DNA of 64,000 bases from positions 2,294,001 to 2,358,000 of the forward strand of contig NZ_CP117782.1 in assembly GCF_028657905.1 (NCBI RefSeq), read 5' to 3'. The notes under the pieces are model-generated. The model worked only from the letters and a program-made list of their open reading frames with translations. It had not been told where the DNA came from and did not search any database. This DNA is from Burkholderia sp. FERM BP-3421. Lineage in GTDB: Bacteria; Pseudomonadota; Gammaproteobacteria; Burkholderiales; Burkholderiaceae. Numbering within the stretch: position 1 is the first letter of the stretch; each line of letters begins with the position of its first letter. Both the position numbers and the translations under genes were made by a program. Positions 8,082 through 16,380 of this stretch are shown here, piece by piece.

Positions 8082-9344
8082 ATGACGCTCATGATCCATT
8101 CCCGTGAAGACGCCCTCGCGCTCGACCGCGACGACCCGCTCGCGCCGTTGCGCGACCAGTTCGCGCTGCCCGACGGCGTGCTCTATCTCGACGGCAATTC
8201 GCTCGGCGCGCAGCCGCGCGCGGCGGCCGCGCGCGCGCAGCAGGTGATCGGCGAGGAATGGGGCGCCGGTCTGATCCGCAGCTGGAACACCGCGGGCTGG
8301 TTCGCGCTGCCGCGCCGTCTCGGCGACCGGCTCGCGCCGCTCGTCGGCGCGGGCCGCGACGAGATCGTGATCACCGACACCATCTCGATCAATCTCTACA
8401 AGCTGCTCGCCGCGATGCTGCGCCACCAGGGCCGGCAGGCGCCCGAGCGCCGCGTGATCGTATCGGAGCGCTCCAATTTCCCGACCGACCTGTACATCGC
8501 GCAAGGCCTGATCGCCCAGCTCGGCGGCGGCTACACGCTGCGGCTCATCGACGACCCGGCCGACCTGCCCGCCGCGCTCGGCGACGACACCGCGGTCGCG
8601 ATGCTCACGCACGTGAACTACCGCACCGGCTACATGCACGACATGACGGCGGTCACGCACACGGTCCGGCAGGCGGGCGCGCTGATGCTGTGGGATCTCG
8701 CGCACTCGGCAGGCGCGGTGCCGGTCGACCTGAACGGCGCGGGCGCGGACGGCGCGGTCGGCTGCACCTACAAATACCTGAACGGCGGCCCCGGCGCGCC
8801 CGCCTTCGTGTGGGTGCCGGCACGCCGCCAGGCCGACTACGAGCAACCGCTGTCGGGCTGGTGGGGACACCGCGCGCCGTTCGCGATGACCCCCGCGTTC
8901 GAGCCCGATCCGGGCATCGCGAAATTCCTGTGCGGCACCCAGCCGATCGTGTCGATGTCGATGGTCGAATGCGGTCTCGACGTGTTCGCGCAAACCGACA
9001 TGGCCGCGCTGCGCCGCAAGTCGCTCGCGTTGTCCGACGCGTTCATCGCGCTCGTCGAGCAGCGCTGCGAGGGGCAGGCGCTGAAGCTCGTCACGCCGCG
9101 CGCGCATCATCAGCGCGGCTCGCAGGCAAGCGTCGAGCACCCGCACGGCTACGAGGTGATGCAGGCGCTGATCGCGCGCGGCGTGATCGGCGACTATCGC
9201 GAACCGCGCATCCTGCGCTTCGGCTTCACGCCGCTCTATACGCGCTTCGTCGACGTGTGGGATGCGGTCGAGACGCTGCGCGACGTACTGGTCTCGCAAG
9301 CGTGGCGCGCGCCCGAATTCGCCGCGCGCGCGACGGTGACCTGA
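8082..9344 (+). CDS. kynU: Kynureninase
   Basis: The 420-aa PLP-dependent enzyme cleaves L-kynurenine to anthranilate and L-alanine. The PLP lysine is Lys231 within GCTYKYLNGGPG, and the N-terminal LYLDGNSLGAQPRAA and WDLAHSAGAVPVDL blocks are family hallmarks. Length is standard. It lies between kynB and kynA in the same orientation with 33-bp gaps on each side, so the three are almost certainly co-transcribed under KynR. No anthranilate-degrading genes are visible in the window, so the anthranilate is used elsewhere (for example anthranilate dioxygenase or quinolone synthesis). Confidence 0.97.
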   Translation: MTLMIHSREDALALDRDDPLAPLRDQFALPDGVLYLDGNSLGAQPRAAAARAQQVIGEEWGAGLIRSWNTAGWFALPRRLGDRLAPLVGAGRDEIVITDTISINLYKLLAAMLRHQGRQAPERRVIVSERSNFPTDLYIAQGLIAQLGGGYTLRLIDDPADLPAALGDDTAVAMLTHVNYRTGYMHDMTAVTHTVRQAGALMLWDLAHSAGAVPVDLNGAGADGAVGCTYKYLNGGPGAPAFVWVPARRQADYEQPLSGWWGHRAPFAMTPAFEPDPGIAKFLCGTQPIVSMSMVECGLDVFAQTDMAALRRKSLALSDAFIALVEQRCEGQALKLVTPRAHHQRGSQASVEHPHGYEVMQALIARGVIGDYREPRILRFGFTPLYTRFVDVWDAVETLRDVLVSQAWRAPEFAARATVT

Positions 9345-9377
9345 GCCGCACGCCTCATTCAAACCACGGAGACAGAT

Positions 9378-10274
9378 GTGAATCCCGGCCCCCTGCCCAC
9401 CCCCGGCGACGGCGCGCCGTCCGGCTGCCCGTTTTCCGGCGCGCGCGCCGACGGCGACGGCTGGCACAGCGCCCAGCTCGATTTCTCGACCTCGATGAGC
9501 TACGGCGACTACCTGTCGCTCGGCGCGATCCTCGACGCGCAGCACCCGTTGTCGCCCGACCACAACGAGATGCTGTTCATCATCCAGCATCAGACCAGCG
9601 AGCTGTGGATGAAGCTCGCGCTGTTCGAGCTGCGCGCGGCGCTCGCGTCGATCCGCGGCGATGCGCTGCCGCCCGCGTTCAAGATGCTCGCGCGCGTGTC
9701 GCGGATCCTCGAACAGCTGGTGCAGGCGTGGAACGTGCTCGCGACCATGACGCCGTCCGAGTATTCGGCGATGCGGCCGTATCTCGGCGCGTCGTCGGGC
9801 TTCCAGTCCTACCAGTACCGGCAGCTCGAATTCCTGCTCGGCAACAAGAATCCGCAGATGCTGCGCCCGCACGCGCACCGGCCCGACGTCCTCGCCCAGG
9901 TGCGCGACACGCTCGAGGCGCCCTCGCTGTACGACGAGGTGATCCGCCTGCTCGCGCGGCGCGGCTTCCCGATCGCGCCCGCGCGCCTCGAGCGCGACTG
10001 GACCGGCCCCACTGAGCACGACGCGTCGGTCGAGGCCGCGTGGCTCGAGATCTATCGCGCCCCCGACGCGCACTGGGAACTGTACGAACTGGCCGAGGAA
10101 CTGGTCGATCTCGAGGATGCGTTCCGTCAGTGGCGCTTCCGCCATGTCACGACGGTCGAGCGGATCATCGGCTTCAAGCAGGGTACGGGCGGCACCGACG
10201 GCGCGCCGTACCTGCGCAAGATGCTCGACGTCGTGCTGTTCCCGGAGCTGTGGCACGTGCGCACCACGTTGTGA
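9378..10274 (+). CDS. kynA: Tryptophan 2,3-dioxygenase
   Basis: The 298-aa heme enzyme opens the indole ring of L-tryptophan to N-formylkynurenine, the first step of the pathway. The HQTSELWMKLALFELRAA segment and the heme-proximal RHVTTVERIIGFKQGTGG segment are diagnostic. Translation starts at a GTG (9378). An ATG two bases earlier in another frame is followed at once by TGA (ATGTGA), so it cannot serve. The extra N-terminal Pro/Gly-rich ~30 residues are typical of beta-proteobacterial homologues. It is the last gene of kynBUA, followed by a GC-rich hairpin and the convergent MFS gene. Confidence 0.97.
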   Translation: MNPGPLPTPGDGAPSGCPFSGARADGDGWHSAQLDFSTSMSYGDYLSLGAILDAQHPLSPDHNEMLFIIQHQTSELWMKLALFELRAALASIRGDALPPAFKMLARVSRILEQLVQAWNVLATMTPSEYSAMRPYLGASSGFQSYQYRQLEFLLGNKNPQMLRPHAHRPDVLAQVRDTLEAPSLYDEVIRLLARRGFPIAPARLERDWTGPTEHDASVEAAWLEIYRAPDAHWELYELAEELVDLEDAFRQWRFRHVTTVERIIGFKQGTGGTDGAPYLRKMLDVVLFPELWHVRTTL

Positions 10275-10280
10275 TGCCGG

Positions 10281-10318
10281 GCGGACCGCGCGCTCCCGCA
10301 TGCGGGGCCGCGGTCCGC
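10281..10318. terminator. GC-rich inverted repeat between kynA and the convergent MFS gene
   Basis: Arms GCGGACCGCG (10281-10290) and CGCGGTCCGC (10309-10318) form a perfect 10-bp stem in the 49-bp gap between the two convergent stops. No T-run flanks it, so termination in either direction is plausible but unproven. Confidence 0.45.
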
Positions 10319-10323
10319 GGGCG

Positions 10324-11709
10324 TCACGCGGACGGCCGCGCGAACGCCTCGTCCACGCGCGCCGCGCCGCCGCGCACACGCGGGATGTGCCGTCGCACCG
10401 CGAGCAGCGCCACGCACACTGCTCCCATCGCGGCCGCCAGCATCGCGAGATAGGCGGGCGCGCCGCCCGCCGTGATCACCGCCGCGCCCGCGAACGCGCT
10501 CAGGATCGCGCCGAGACGGCCGAACGCGAGCGCGCTCGCCGTACCGGTCGCGCGCACCGGCGTCGGATAGATATGCGCGCACAGCGCGTACATCGTCGAC
10601 TGCACCGCATTGACGAACAAGCCGTGCGCGCCGAGTCCCACGATCAGCCAACGGGTGTGCGCGCCCGCGTCGACGCCGAGCAGCGCCGCCGCGCTCGCCG
10701 CGCCGCCGACGCAGCACAGCGCGAGCGGCACGCGCGACCCGAAGCGGCCGATCGCGAACGCGCAGCCGAGCGCGCCCAGCACGCCGCCGAGGTTGTACGC
10801 GGTGAGCCCCGCGCCGGCCGTCGACACGTCGAGGCCGGCGGCGATCAGCATGGTCGGCAGCCAGCTGAACGCACTGTACACCGCGAGCAGGCACATGAAG
10901 AACGCGCACCACAGCGCCAGCGTGTCGCGCGCCTGTCCCGCCGCGAACAGCGCGCGGAATCCCGACGATGCGTGCGCGGCGGGCTCGCCGGCATCGGCGA
11001 AGACCGCGCCGGGCGCAACCGGCCGCCGCATGCGCGCGAGCAAACGCGCCAGTTCGGCCCAGCGTTGCGGCCGCCGCGCAAGGTAGCGCGGCGATTCCGG
11101 CAAGGCGCGCACGAGCAGCGCGCCGAGTCCGAGCGGCAACGCGCCGCCGATCACGAACAGCCCGCGCCAGCCATAGGCGGGCAACACGCCATGCGCGAAC
11201 AGCCCCGCGAGCATGCCGCCCAGCGGCACGCAGACGATCGTCGCGGTCACCATCACGGTGCGGCGGCGCGCGGGCGTGAATTCGGCCGTCATCGTGGTCG
11301 CGCTCGGCAACGCGCCGCCGATGCCCAATCCCGCCACGAAGCGCAGGCCCGCGATCGTCGCGATATCGGGGGCGAAGCCGATCGCGCAGGTCGCCGCGCC
11401 GAACAACAGCACGCTGCCGATGATCGCCCAGCGCCGCCCGAAGCGATCGGCGATCAGCCCCGCGCATGCGCTGCCGACCCCCATCCCGATCAGCCCCGCC
11501 GCAACCACGGGCGCGAATGCGCCGCGCGCGACGCCCCATTCGCGCATCAGCACGGGAATCGCGAAACCGATCAGCTGGCTGTCGAAACCATCGAACACGA
11601 TCGACAGCGCGGCGAGCAGCACCACGCAGCGCTGCATCGGGGTAAACGGCCCATGATCGAGCGTCGCGCCGACATCGATCGCGAGCGGGGACTCCCGCCC
11701 CGCGCTCAT
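10324..11709 (-). CDS. MFS transporter, aromatic acid:H+ symporter (AAHS) type
   Basis: The 461-aa protein has about 12 predicted membrane helices. The AAHS-like first helix FDGFDSQLIGFAIPVL is followed by the cytoplasmic loop ADRFGRRWAIIG (MFS motif A) and LPESPRYLARRPQRW at the centre. AAHS proteins import benzoate, hydroxybenzoates, vanillate and similar acids. Position downstream of panE-like, aldehyde dehydrogenase and benzoylformate decarboxylase genes on the same strand suggests an aromatic acid such as benzoylformate or mandelate as substrate (inference). ATG 11709 is chosen because upstream in-frame sequence is Arg/Pro-rich and non-membrane. A 275-bp gap separates it from the gene before it, so it may have its own promoter. 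Confidence 0.85.
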   Translation of the reverse strand: MSAGRESPLAIDVGATLDHGPFTPMQRCVVLLAALSIVFDGFDSQLIGFAIPVLMREWGVARGAFAPVVAAGLIGMGVGSACAGLIADRFGRRWAIIGSVLLFGAATCAIGFAPDIATIAGLRFVAGLGIGGALPSATTMTAEFTPARRRTVMVTATIVCVPLGGMLAGLFAHGVLPAYGWRGLFVIGGALPLGLGALLVRALPESPRYLARRPQRWAELARLLARMRRPVAPGAVFADAGEPAAHASSGFRALFAAGQARDTLALWCAFFMCLLAVYSAFSWLPTMLIAAGLDVSTAGAGLTAYNLGGVLGALGCAFAIGRFGSRVPLALCCVGGAASAAALLGVDAGAHTRWLIVGLGAHGLFVNAVQSTMYALCAHIYPTPVRATGTASALAFGRLGAILSAFAGAAVITAGGAPAYLAMLAAAMGAVCVALLAVRRHIPRVRGGAARVDEAFARPSA

Positions 11710-11984
11710 GACGGCCTCCGCTTCGACGGGGATCGGGGCGTGCAAAGCATGGCCGGGCGGGTGCCCGGTCGGACCTGGTGCTTCATTTCGTCTCCTGGAT
11801 CGGCGGCGCGTCATGAGCCGGGCCGGCCTCTGTCGGGCCATGTGCCGTTGGCGCGACGCGCGCGTGGGCGGCTGCATCGAACCGACGCCGCCCCCGGCGT
11901 CGGCGGGCGCCGCACCGCCGGCGGCGGCGCCCGAGGAACGTGCGGACGAACCGCCGGCGGGCGCGATGCACGCCCGCCGGCCCG

Positions 11985-12905
11985 CTAACCCGCGCGCGCG
12001 TCGATCACGCGCACGAGCCGCAGCAACATCTCGGTGCATGGCGTCGCGACGCCCGCGTCACGCGCGGCCGCGACCACCGCGCCGTTGATCGCCTCGATCT
12101 CGGTGCGGCGCGCCGCCAGCGCGTCCTGCAGCATCGACGGCCGATGCCCGCGATGCTCGGCGATCGCATGCAGCACATTCGCCCGCACCACGCCCTCGTC
12201 GACCGCGATCCCGCGCGCACGCGCGACCGCCAGCGTTTCCGCCACCACGGCGAGCGCCAGCGACGGACCGTCGTCGCACGCGCCCAACTGGTCGACCGTG
12301 CAGCCCGTGACCGTACACAAGGGATTGAGCGCCGCGTTGAACGCGACCTTCTCCCAGATCGCCGCCCAGATGTCGGGGTCGACCGTGCAATGCAGCCCCG
12401 CCGCGTCGAGCATCTCGGCCACCATGTGCGCCGACGCGCGCGCGACGCCGTCGGCGCTCATCAGCCGGATCCCGCCCGTGCCGTGCGAGCGTACGTGGGC
12501 CGGCCCCGCGAGGTCCGCCGGCCAGGTGGTCACGCCCACCAGGATGCGCTCCACCGGCACCTGTTCGCGTATCGCCTCGACGTTGCCCAGACCGTTCTGC
12601 AAGGTCAGCACCAGCGTGTCGTCCGCGAGCAGCGCACGCACGCCGGCGAGCGCCGCGCGCGTATGCCGCGCCTTCGTGAACACCACGACGAGCGCGGGCG
12701 GCGCATCGGCCTCTTCGGGCCGCAGCGCACGCAGGCCGGTCACGCGGCGCGCGCCCGCGTCGGTGTCGAGCAGCAGCCCGTCGCGGCGCAGCGCGGCCAG
12801 CCGCGCGTCGTCGACGTCGAGCAGGCTCACCGCATGGCCGCGCTCGGCGAGCAGGCCGCCGAACAACGAGCCCATCGCGCCCGCGCCCAGCATCGCGATT
12901 CTCAT
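11985..12905 (-). CDS. KPR/PanE-family 2-ketoacid reductase
   Basis: The 306-aa protein starts with an NADP-binding Rossmann motif, MRIAMLGAGAMGSLFGGLL, and carries the PanE-type blocks TLQNGLGN and EKVAFNAALNPLCTVTGC in the C-terminal helical domain. Ketopantoate reductases make pantoate, but many paralogues in catabolic operons reduce other 2-oxo acids. Here the gene follows the aldehyde dehydrogenase by 11 bp, inside the benzoylformate cluster. An alternative role, interconverting an aromatic 2-oxo acid and its hydroxy acid, is therefore conceivable; that is speculation. The start at 12905 places the Rossmann motif at the N-terminus, with a good purine-rich RBS (AAGGAGGCGGCG) just before it. 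Confidence 0.85.
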   Translation of the reverse strand: MRIAMLGAGAMGSLFGGLLAERGHAVSLLDVDDARLAALRRDGLLLDTDAGARRVTGLRALRPEEADAPPALVVVFTKARHTRAALAGVRALLADDTLVLTLQNGLGNVEAIREQVPVERILVGVTTWPADLAGPAHVRSHGTGGIRLMSADGVARASAHMVAEMLDAAGLHCTVDPDIWAAIWEKVAFNAALNPLCTVTGCTVDQLGACDDGPSLALAVVAETLAVARARGIAVDEGVVRANVLHAIAEHRGHRPSMLQDALAARRTEIEAINGAVVAAARDAGVATPCTEMLLRLVRVIDARAG

Positions 12906-12916
12906 CGCCGCCTCCT

Positions 12917-14368
12917 TCAGAACGGATAGTGACGCGGCGCAGTCTGCACCGTCATCCAGCGCAGGTCGGTGAACGCCGCCACGCCCGCCTTGCCGCCGAA
13001 ATGGCCGAAGCCGCTGTCCTTCACGCCGCCGAACGGCATCTGCGCCTCGTCGTGCACGGTCGGCCCGTTCACGTGGCAGATGCCCGTCTCGAGGCGCGCG
13101 GCGACCCGCCATGCGCGCGCGATGTCGCGGCTGAACACCGCCGACGACAGGCCGAACGCGTTGTCGTTCGCGCACGCGATCGCGGCCTCGTCACCGTCGA
13201 CCCGCACGATGCCCTTGACCGGCCCGAACGATTCGTCGCGATAGATCCGCATCGCGGGCGTCACGTGGTCGAGCAGCGTCGCCGGCATCAGCACGCTGTC
13301 GGCCCGGCCGCCGCACAGCAGGCGCGCGCCGTGCGCAAGCGCGTCGTCGATCAGCGCGTTGCAGCGCGCGACGGTGCGCGCATCGGCCACCGGGCCGAGC
13401 ACCACCGGCCCCTCGCGCGGATCCCCGAGCGACAGCGAGGCGGCCTTGGCGGCCAGGCGCGCGACGAACGCGTCGGCGATCCGCACGTCGACGATGATCC
13501 GCTCGGTCGACATGCAGATCTGCCCGGCATTCGCGAATGCGCCGAACGCGGCCGCGTCGACCGCCGCGTCGAGATCGGCGTCGTCGAGCACGAGGAACGG
13601 GGCCTTGCCGCCCAGTTCGAGCACGGCGGGCTTCAGGTGCGCCGCGCAGCGCGCGGCGATCAGCCGCCCCACCTCGGTCGAGCCCGTGAAGTTCACGCGC
13701 CGCACGGCCGGATGCGCGATCATCGCGTCGACGATCGCGGCCGCGTCGGCGGGCGCGTTCGTCACGAAGTTGACGACGCCGGGCGGCAGCCCCGCGTCCT
13801 CGAACGCGTCGACGATCAGCGCATGGGTGGCCGGACACAGCTCCGAACCCTTGAACACCACGGTGTTGCCGCAGGCGAGCGGCAGCGCGAGCGCGCGCAC
13901 GCCGAGGATCACCGGCGCGTTCCACGGCGCGATCCCGAGCACCACCCCGGCGGGCTGCCGCACCCCCATCGCGAGCGAGCCCGGCAGATCCGACGGAATC
14001 AGTTCGCCGCCGACCTGGGTCGCCAGCGCAGCGGCCTCGATCAGCCCGTTCGCGGCCAACTGCACGTTGAAGCCGGCCCACTGCGCGGACGCGCCGGTTT
14101 CCGCGGCCATCGCGGCGGCAAACCGCGCGCGCCGCGCCTCGAGCGCACGGGCGGCATCGAGCAGGCAGGCGCGCCGCGCGCTCGGCCCCAGCGCGGCCCA
14201 CGGGCCGAACGCGGCCGCCGCCGCGTCGACCGCCGCGCGCGCGTCATCGACCGTCGCCGCGCTCGCGCGGGTCGCGAGCGCGCCGTCGAGCGGGTTGCGG
14301 CGCTCGAAGGTCGCGCCGTCGCGCGCGGCGCGGCGCGCGCCGCCGATCAGCATCGTCGTTGTCTCCAT
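12917..14368 (-). CDS. NAD(P)-dependent aldehyde dehydrogenase (benzaldehyde/vanillin dehydrogenase-like)
   Basis: The 483-aa ALDH-superfamily enzyme has the GIAPWNAPVILG motif, the NFTGSTEVGR nucleotide loop, the catalytic general-base Glu in LELGGKAP and the nucleophile Cys in NAGQICMS. It most resembles aromatic aldehyde dehydrogenases (vanillin, benzaldehyde, salicylaldehyde). Placed directly after benzoylformate decarboxylase, it should oxidise benzaldehyde to benzoate. ATG 14368 is preceded by GGAGACAGAAG. The 297 bp before it contain two relic copies of this same start region joined to the mdlC tail, so the leader is unusual. It is followed at 11 bp by the panE-like gene. Confidence 0.9.
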   Translation of the reverse strand: METTTMLIGGARRAARDGATFERRNPLDGALATRASAATVDDARAAVDAAAAAFGPWAALGPSARRACLLDAARALEARRARFAAAMAAETGASAQWAGFNVQLAANGLIEAAALATQVGGELIPSDLPGSLAMGVRQPAGVVLGIAPWNAPVILGVRALALPLACGNTVVFKGSELCPATHALIVDAFEDAGLPPGVVNFVTNAPADAAAIVDAMIAHPAVRRVNFTGSTEVGRLIAARCAAHLKPAVLELGGKAPFLVLDDADLDAAVDAAAFGAFANAGQICMSTERIIVDVRIADAFVARLAAKAASLSLGDPREGPVVLGPVADARTVARCNALIDDALAHGARLLCGGRADSVLMPATLLDHVTPAMRIYRDESFGPVKGIVRVDGDEAAIACANDNAFGLSSAVFSRDIARAWRVAARLETGICHVNGPTVHDEAQMPFGGVKDSGFGHFGGKAGVAAFTDLRWMTVQTAPRHYPF

Positions 14369-14760
14369 TCTTCTGTCTCCGGTTGCCTGGTATATCCGTC
14401 ATGCGAGCTTGATGTCGATTCGTAGGGCGCCGGCGCGCGCGGCGCTTCGTCGAGCGCGCTCCGAAGCGCATGCGCGGCGCACACACCGTCGCTGTCTTCA
14501 TTCTTACGTCTACGATCGCCTTGCGTGTCCGTCACGCGATCTCGACTTCGACCGGCGCGGGCGTCGGCGCGCGCACCGCTTCGTCGAGCGCGCTCCGCAG
14601 CGCATGCGCGTCGCGCACGTGATCGCTGTCGTCATGCTTACGTCTCCGCCCGCCTCGCCTGTCCGTCACGCAACCTCGACTTCGACCAGCACGGGCGTCG
14701 GCGCATGCAGCGCCTCGTCGAGCGCACCCCGCAGCGCATGCGCGTCGCGCACGCGCACGC
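14355..14760. repeat. Three tandem copies of the mdlC-tail/aldehyde-dehydrogenase-start junction
   Basis: The intact mdlC 3' end (stop at 14666-14668) is followed on the minus strand by two further degenerate copies whose equivalent stop triplets lie at 14532-14534 and 14399-14401, a period of 134 and 133 bp. Each copy holds about 95 bp of the mdlC tail (the AHALR-ALDEA-AP-P coding pattern is still readable), then the spacer, then a purine-rich RBS and an ATG equivalent to the aldehyde dehydrogenase start. The copy nearest the dehydrogenase supplies its real start. The two relic tails are not part of any long open frame. Confidence 0.93.
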
Positions 14761-16276
14761 CGCGGCAACCCAGCCCCTCGGCCAGCGCGACGAAATCGAG
14801 GCCCGGCAGCGCGGTGCCCTGCACCGGCTCATCCGGCGCGAAACCGAACACCGGGGCGAACTCGCGCAGCGCCGCATAACATCCGTTGTTGAGGATCACG
14901 AAGGTCATCGGCAACGCCAAATGCGCGGCGCTCCACAGCGCCTGGATCGAATACAGGCTCGACCCGTCGCCGATCAGCGCGATCACGCGCCGGCCCGGCT
15001 GCGCGAGCGCGACGCCCACGGCGGCCGGCATCCCGTAGCCGAGGCCGCCGCTGTCCATCGTGTAGAACGTGCCGCTTCGCGTAAACGGCAAGTGGCGCTG
15101 CATCACCGGCCGCGCGCTCGGCGCTTCCTCGACCACGATGTCGGCCGGGCTGCGCGCGTCCGCGAGCGTCTGCAGCGCATAAGCAACCGACATCCGCGCG
15201 CCAGGCCCAGCCGGCTCGACCCGCTCGCGCGCCGCGCGCGGCGCGGGCGCCGGCCGGGGCGCGGGCGCCGCGCGCGCGAGCAGTTCGCGCGCCGCGAGCC
15301 GCAGGTTGCCGACCACCGCGTCGCCGACCGGCGTCCACGCGGCGACGCCCGGGTCGTCGACCAGCTGATACAGGCGCGCGCCCGCCGGCACATGCGGGCC
15401 GAACCCCTCGACGTGGTACGTGAACGCGGGCGCGCCAAACGCGAGGATCAGGTCGTGACCCGCAAGCTGCGCGACGATCCGCTCGCGCGCCGCAGGCAGA
15501 AACCCCGCGAACAGCGGATGATCCTCGGGGAAGCTGCAGCGCCCCGACATCGGCGCGGCATGGACGCGCGCGCCGTGCCGTTCCGCGAGCCGCACGGCCT
15601 CGTCCCAGGCCCCGGCACGCTCGAGCGCCGCGCCGACCACGAACGCGGGACGCGCGCACGCGTCGAGCGCCGCGCCCAAAGCCGCCAGCGCGTCCGGATC
15701 GGGCGCCACCACCTCGCTCACCCGTCGCGCGGGAAGCCGTTCGGCGGGCTGGTCCCAGTCGTCGACCGGAATCGACACGAACACCGGACCGCGCGGCTCC
15801 TGCATCGCGATGCGATAAGCGCGCGCGATCGCTGCCGGGACGTCCTGCGCGCGCGCCGGCTCGATGCTCCATTTCACATAGGGCTTCGGCAGTTCCGCCG
15901 CCTGGCTCGCGCCGAGGAACGGCTCGAAGGGCAGGATCGCGCGCGCCTGCTGGCCCGCCGTGACGATCAGCGGCGTCTTGTTGCGGAACGCGGTGAACAG
16001 GTTGCCCATCGCATGACCGACGCCCGCCGCCGAATGCAGGTTCACGACCGCCGCATTGCGACGCGCCTGCGCATGGCCGTCCGCCATGCCGACCACCACC
16101 GCCTCCTGCAGCCCGAGCACATAGCGGAAATCGGCCGGGAAATCACGGAACATCGGCAGTTCGGTCGAGCCGGGGTTGCCGAACACCGTGTCGATGCCGA
16201 ACTGGCGGAACAGATCGAACACGGCGTCGCGCACGGTGCAGCGCCCGCCGTCGGCGCACGGGGAGGAATCGCTCAT
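14666..16276 (-). CDS. mdlC: Benzoylformate decarboxylase (ThDP-dependent)
   Basis: The 536-aa enzyme of the ThDP decarboxylase family converts benzoylformate to benzaldehyde and CO2 (mandelate pathway). The first three known catalytic positions of the Pseudomonas putida enzyme (Ser26, Glu47, His70) fall at Ser37 (GNPGSTELP), Glu58 (LQEAVVVGMADG) and His81 (NLHSAAG), a constant offset of 11. The equivalent of His281 is His288 in FTYHVEG. The ThDP-binding motif GDGS...NN is present around IGDGSSLYSIQ and VILNNGCY. Only a long N-terminal ~11-residue extension differs. A divergent LysR gene starts 104 bp away. No mandelate dehydrogenase or racemase is visible, so the substrate may come from elsewhere. 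Confidence 0.92.
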   Translation of the reverse strand: MSDSSPCADGGRCTVRDAVFDLFRQFGIDTVFGNPGSTELPMFRDFPADFRYVLGLQEAVVVGMADGHAQARRNAAVVNLHSAAGVGHAMGNLFTAFRNKTPLIVTAGQQARAILPFEPFLGASQAAELPKPYVKWSIEPARAQDVPAAIARAYRIAMQEPRGPVFVSIPVDDWDQPAERLPARRVSEVVAPDPDALAALGAALDACARPAFVVGAALERAGAWDEAVRLAERHGARVHAAPMSGRCSFPEDHPLFAGFLPAARERIVAQLAGHDLILAFGAPAFTYHVEGFGPHVPAGARLYQLVDDPGVAAWTPVGDAVVGNLRLAARELLARAAPAPRPAPAPRAARERVEPAGPGARMSVAYALQTLADARSPADIVVEEAPSARPVMQRHLPFTRSGTFYTMDSGGLGYGMPAAVGVALAQPGRRVIALIGDGSSLYSIQALWSAAHLALPMTFVILNNGCYAALREFAPVFGFAPDEPVQGTALPGLDFVALAEGLGCRGVRVRDAHALRGALDEALHAPTPVLVEVEVA

Positions 16277-16318
16277 GCCGGCTGGTCTCCTGGGTCATCG
16301 GTGTGATCGGTTTCCAGA

Positions 16319-16347
16319 GTATCCGGGCGCGCCCGATGGCCGGATAC
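16319..16347. promoter_or_regulatory. Candidate LysR operator between mdlC and its regulator
   Basis: A perfect inverted repeat, GTATCCGG (16319-16326) and CCGGATAC (16340-16347), is separated by 13 bp inside the 104-bp divergent spacer. Size and symmetry suit a LysR-type recognition site controlling both mdlC and the regulator. An AT-rich stretch (TGTATTTTTTGTTC) right after it is a likely promoter for the regulator. Confidence 0.6.
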
Positions 16348-16380
16348 TGTATTTTTTGTTCAAAGGCATTCCATCACGGC

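Noticed and set aside
7431..10379. 982-codon reverse open frame across kynBUA
   Set aside because: It is antisense to three complete, well-recognised enzymes. Composition is Arg/Ala/Val/Glu-rich, as expected for a shadow of GC-rich codons.
14244..14501. 85-codon reverse frame as a real gene
   Set aside because: It starts at a decoy ATG in the triplicated junction and overlaps the aldehyde dehydrogenase start in another frame. No family resemblance; kept only as a possible decoy reading frame.
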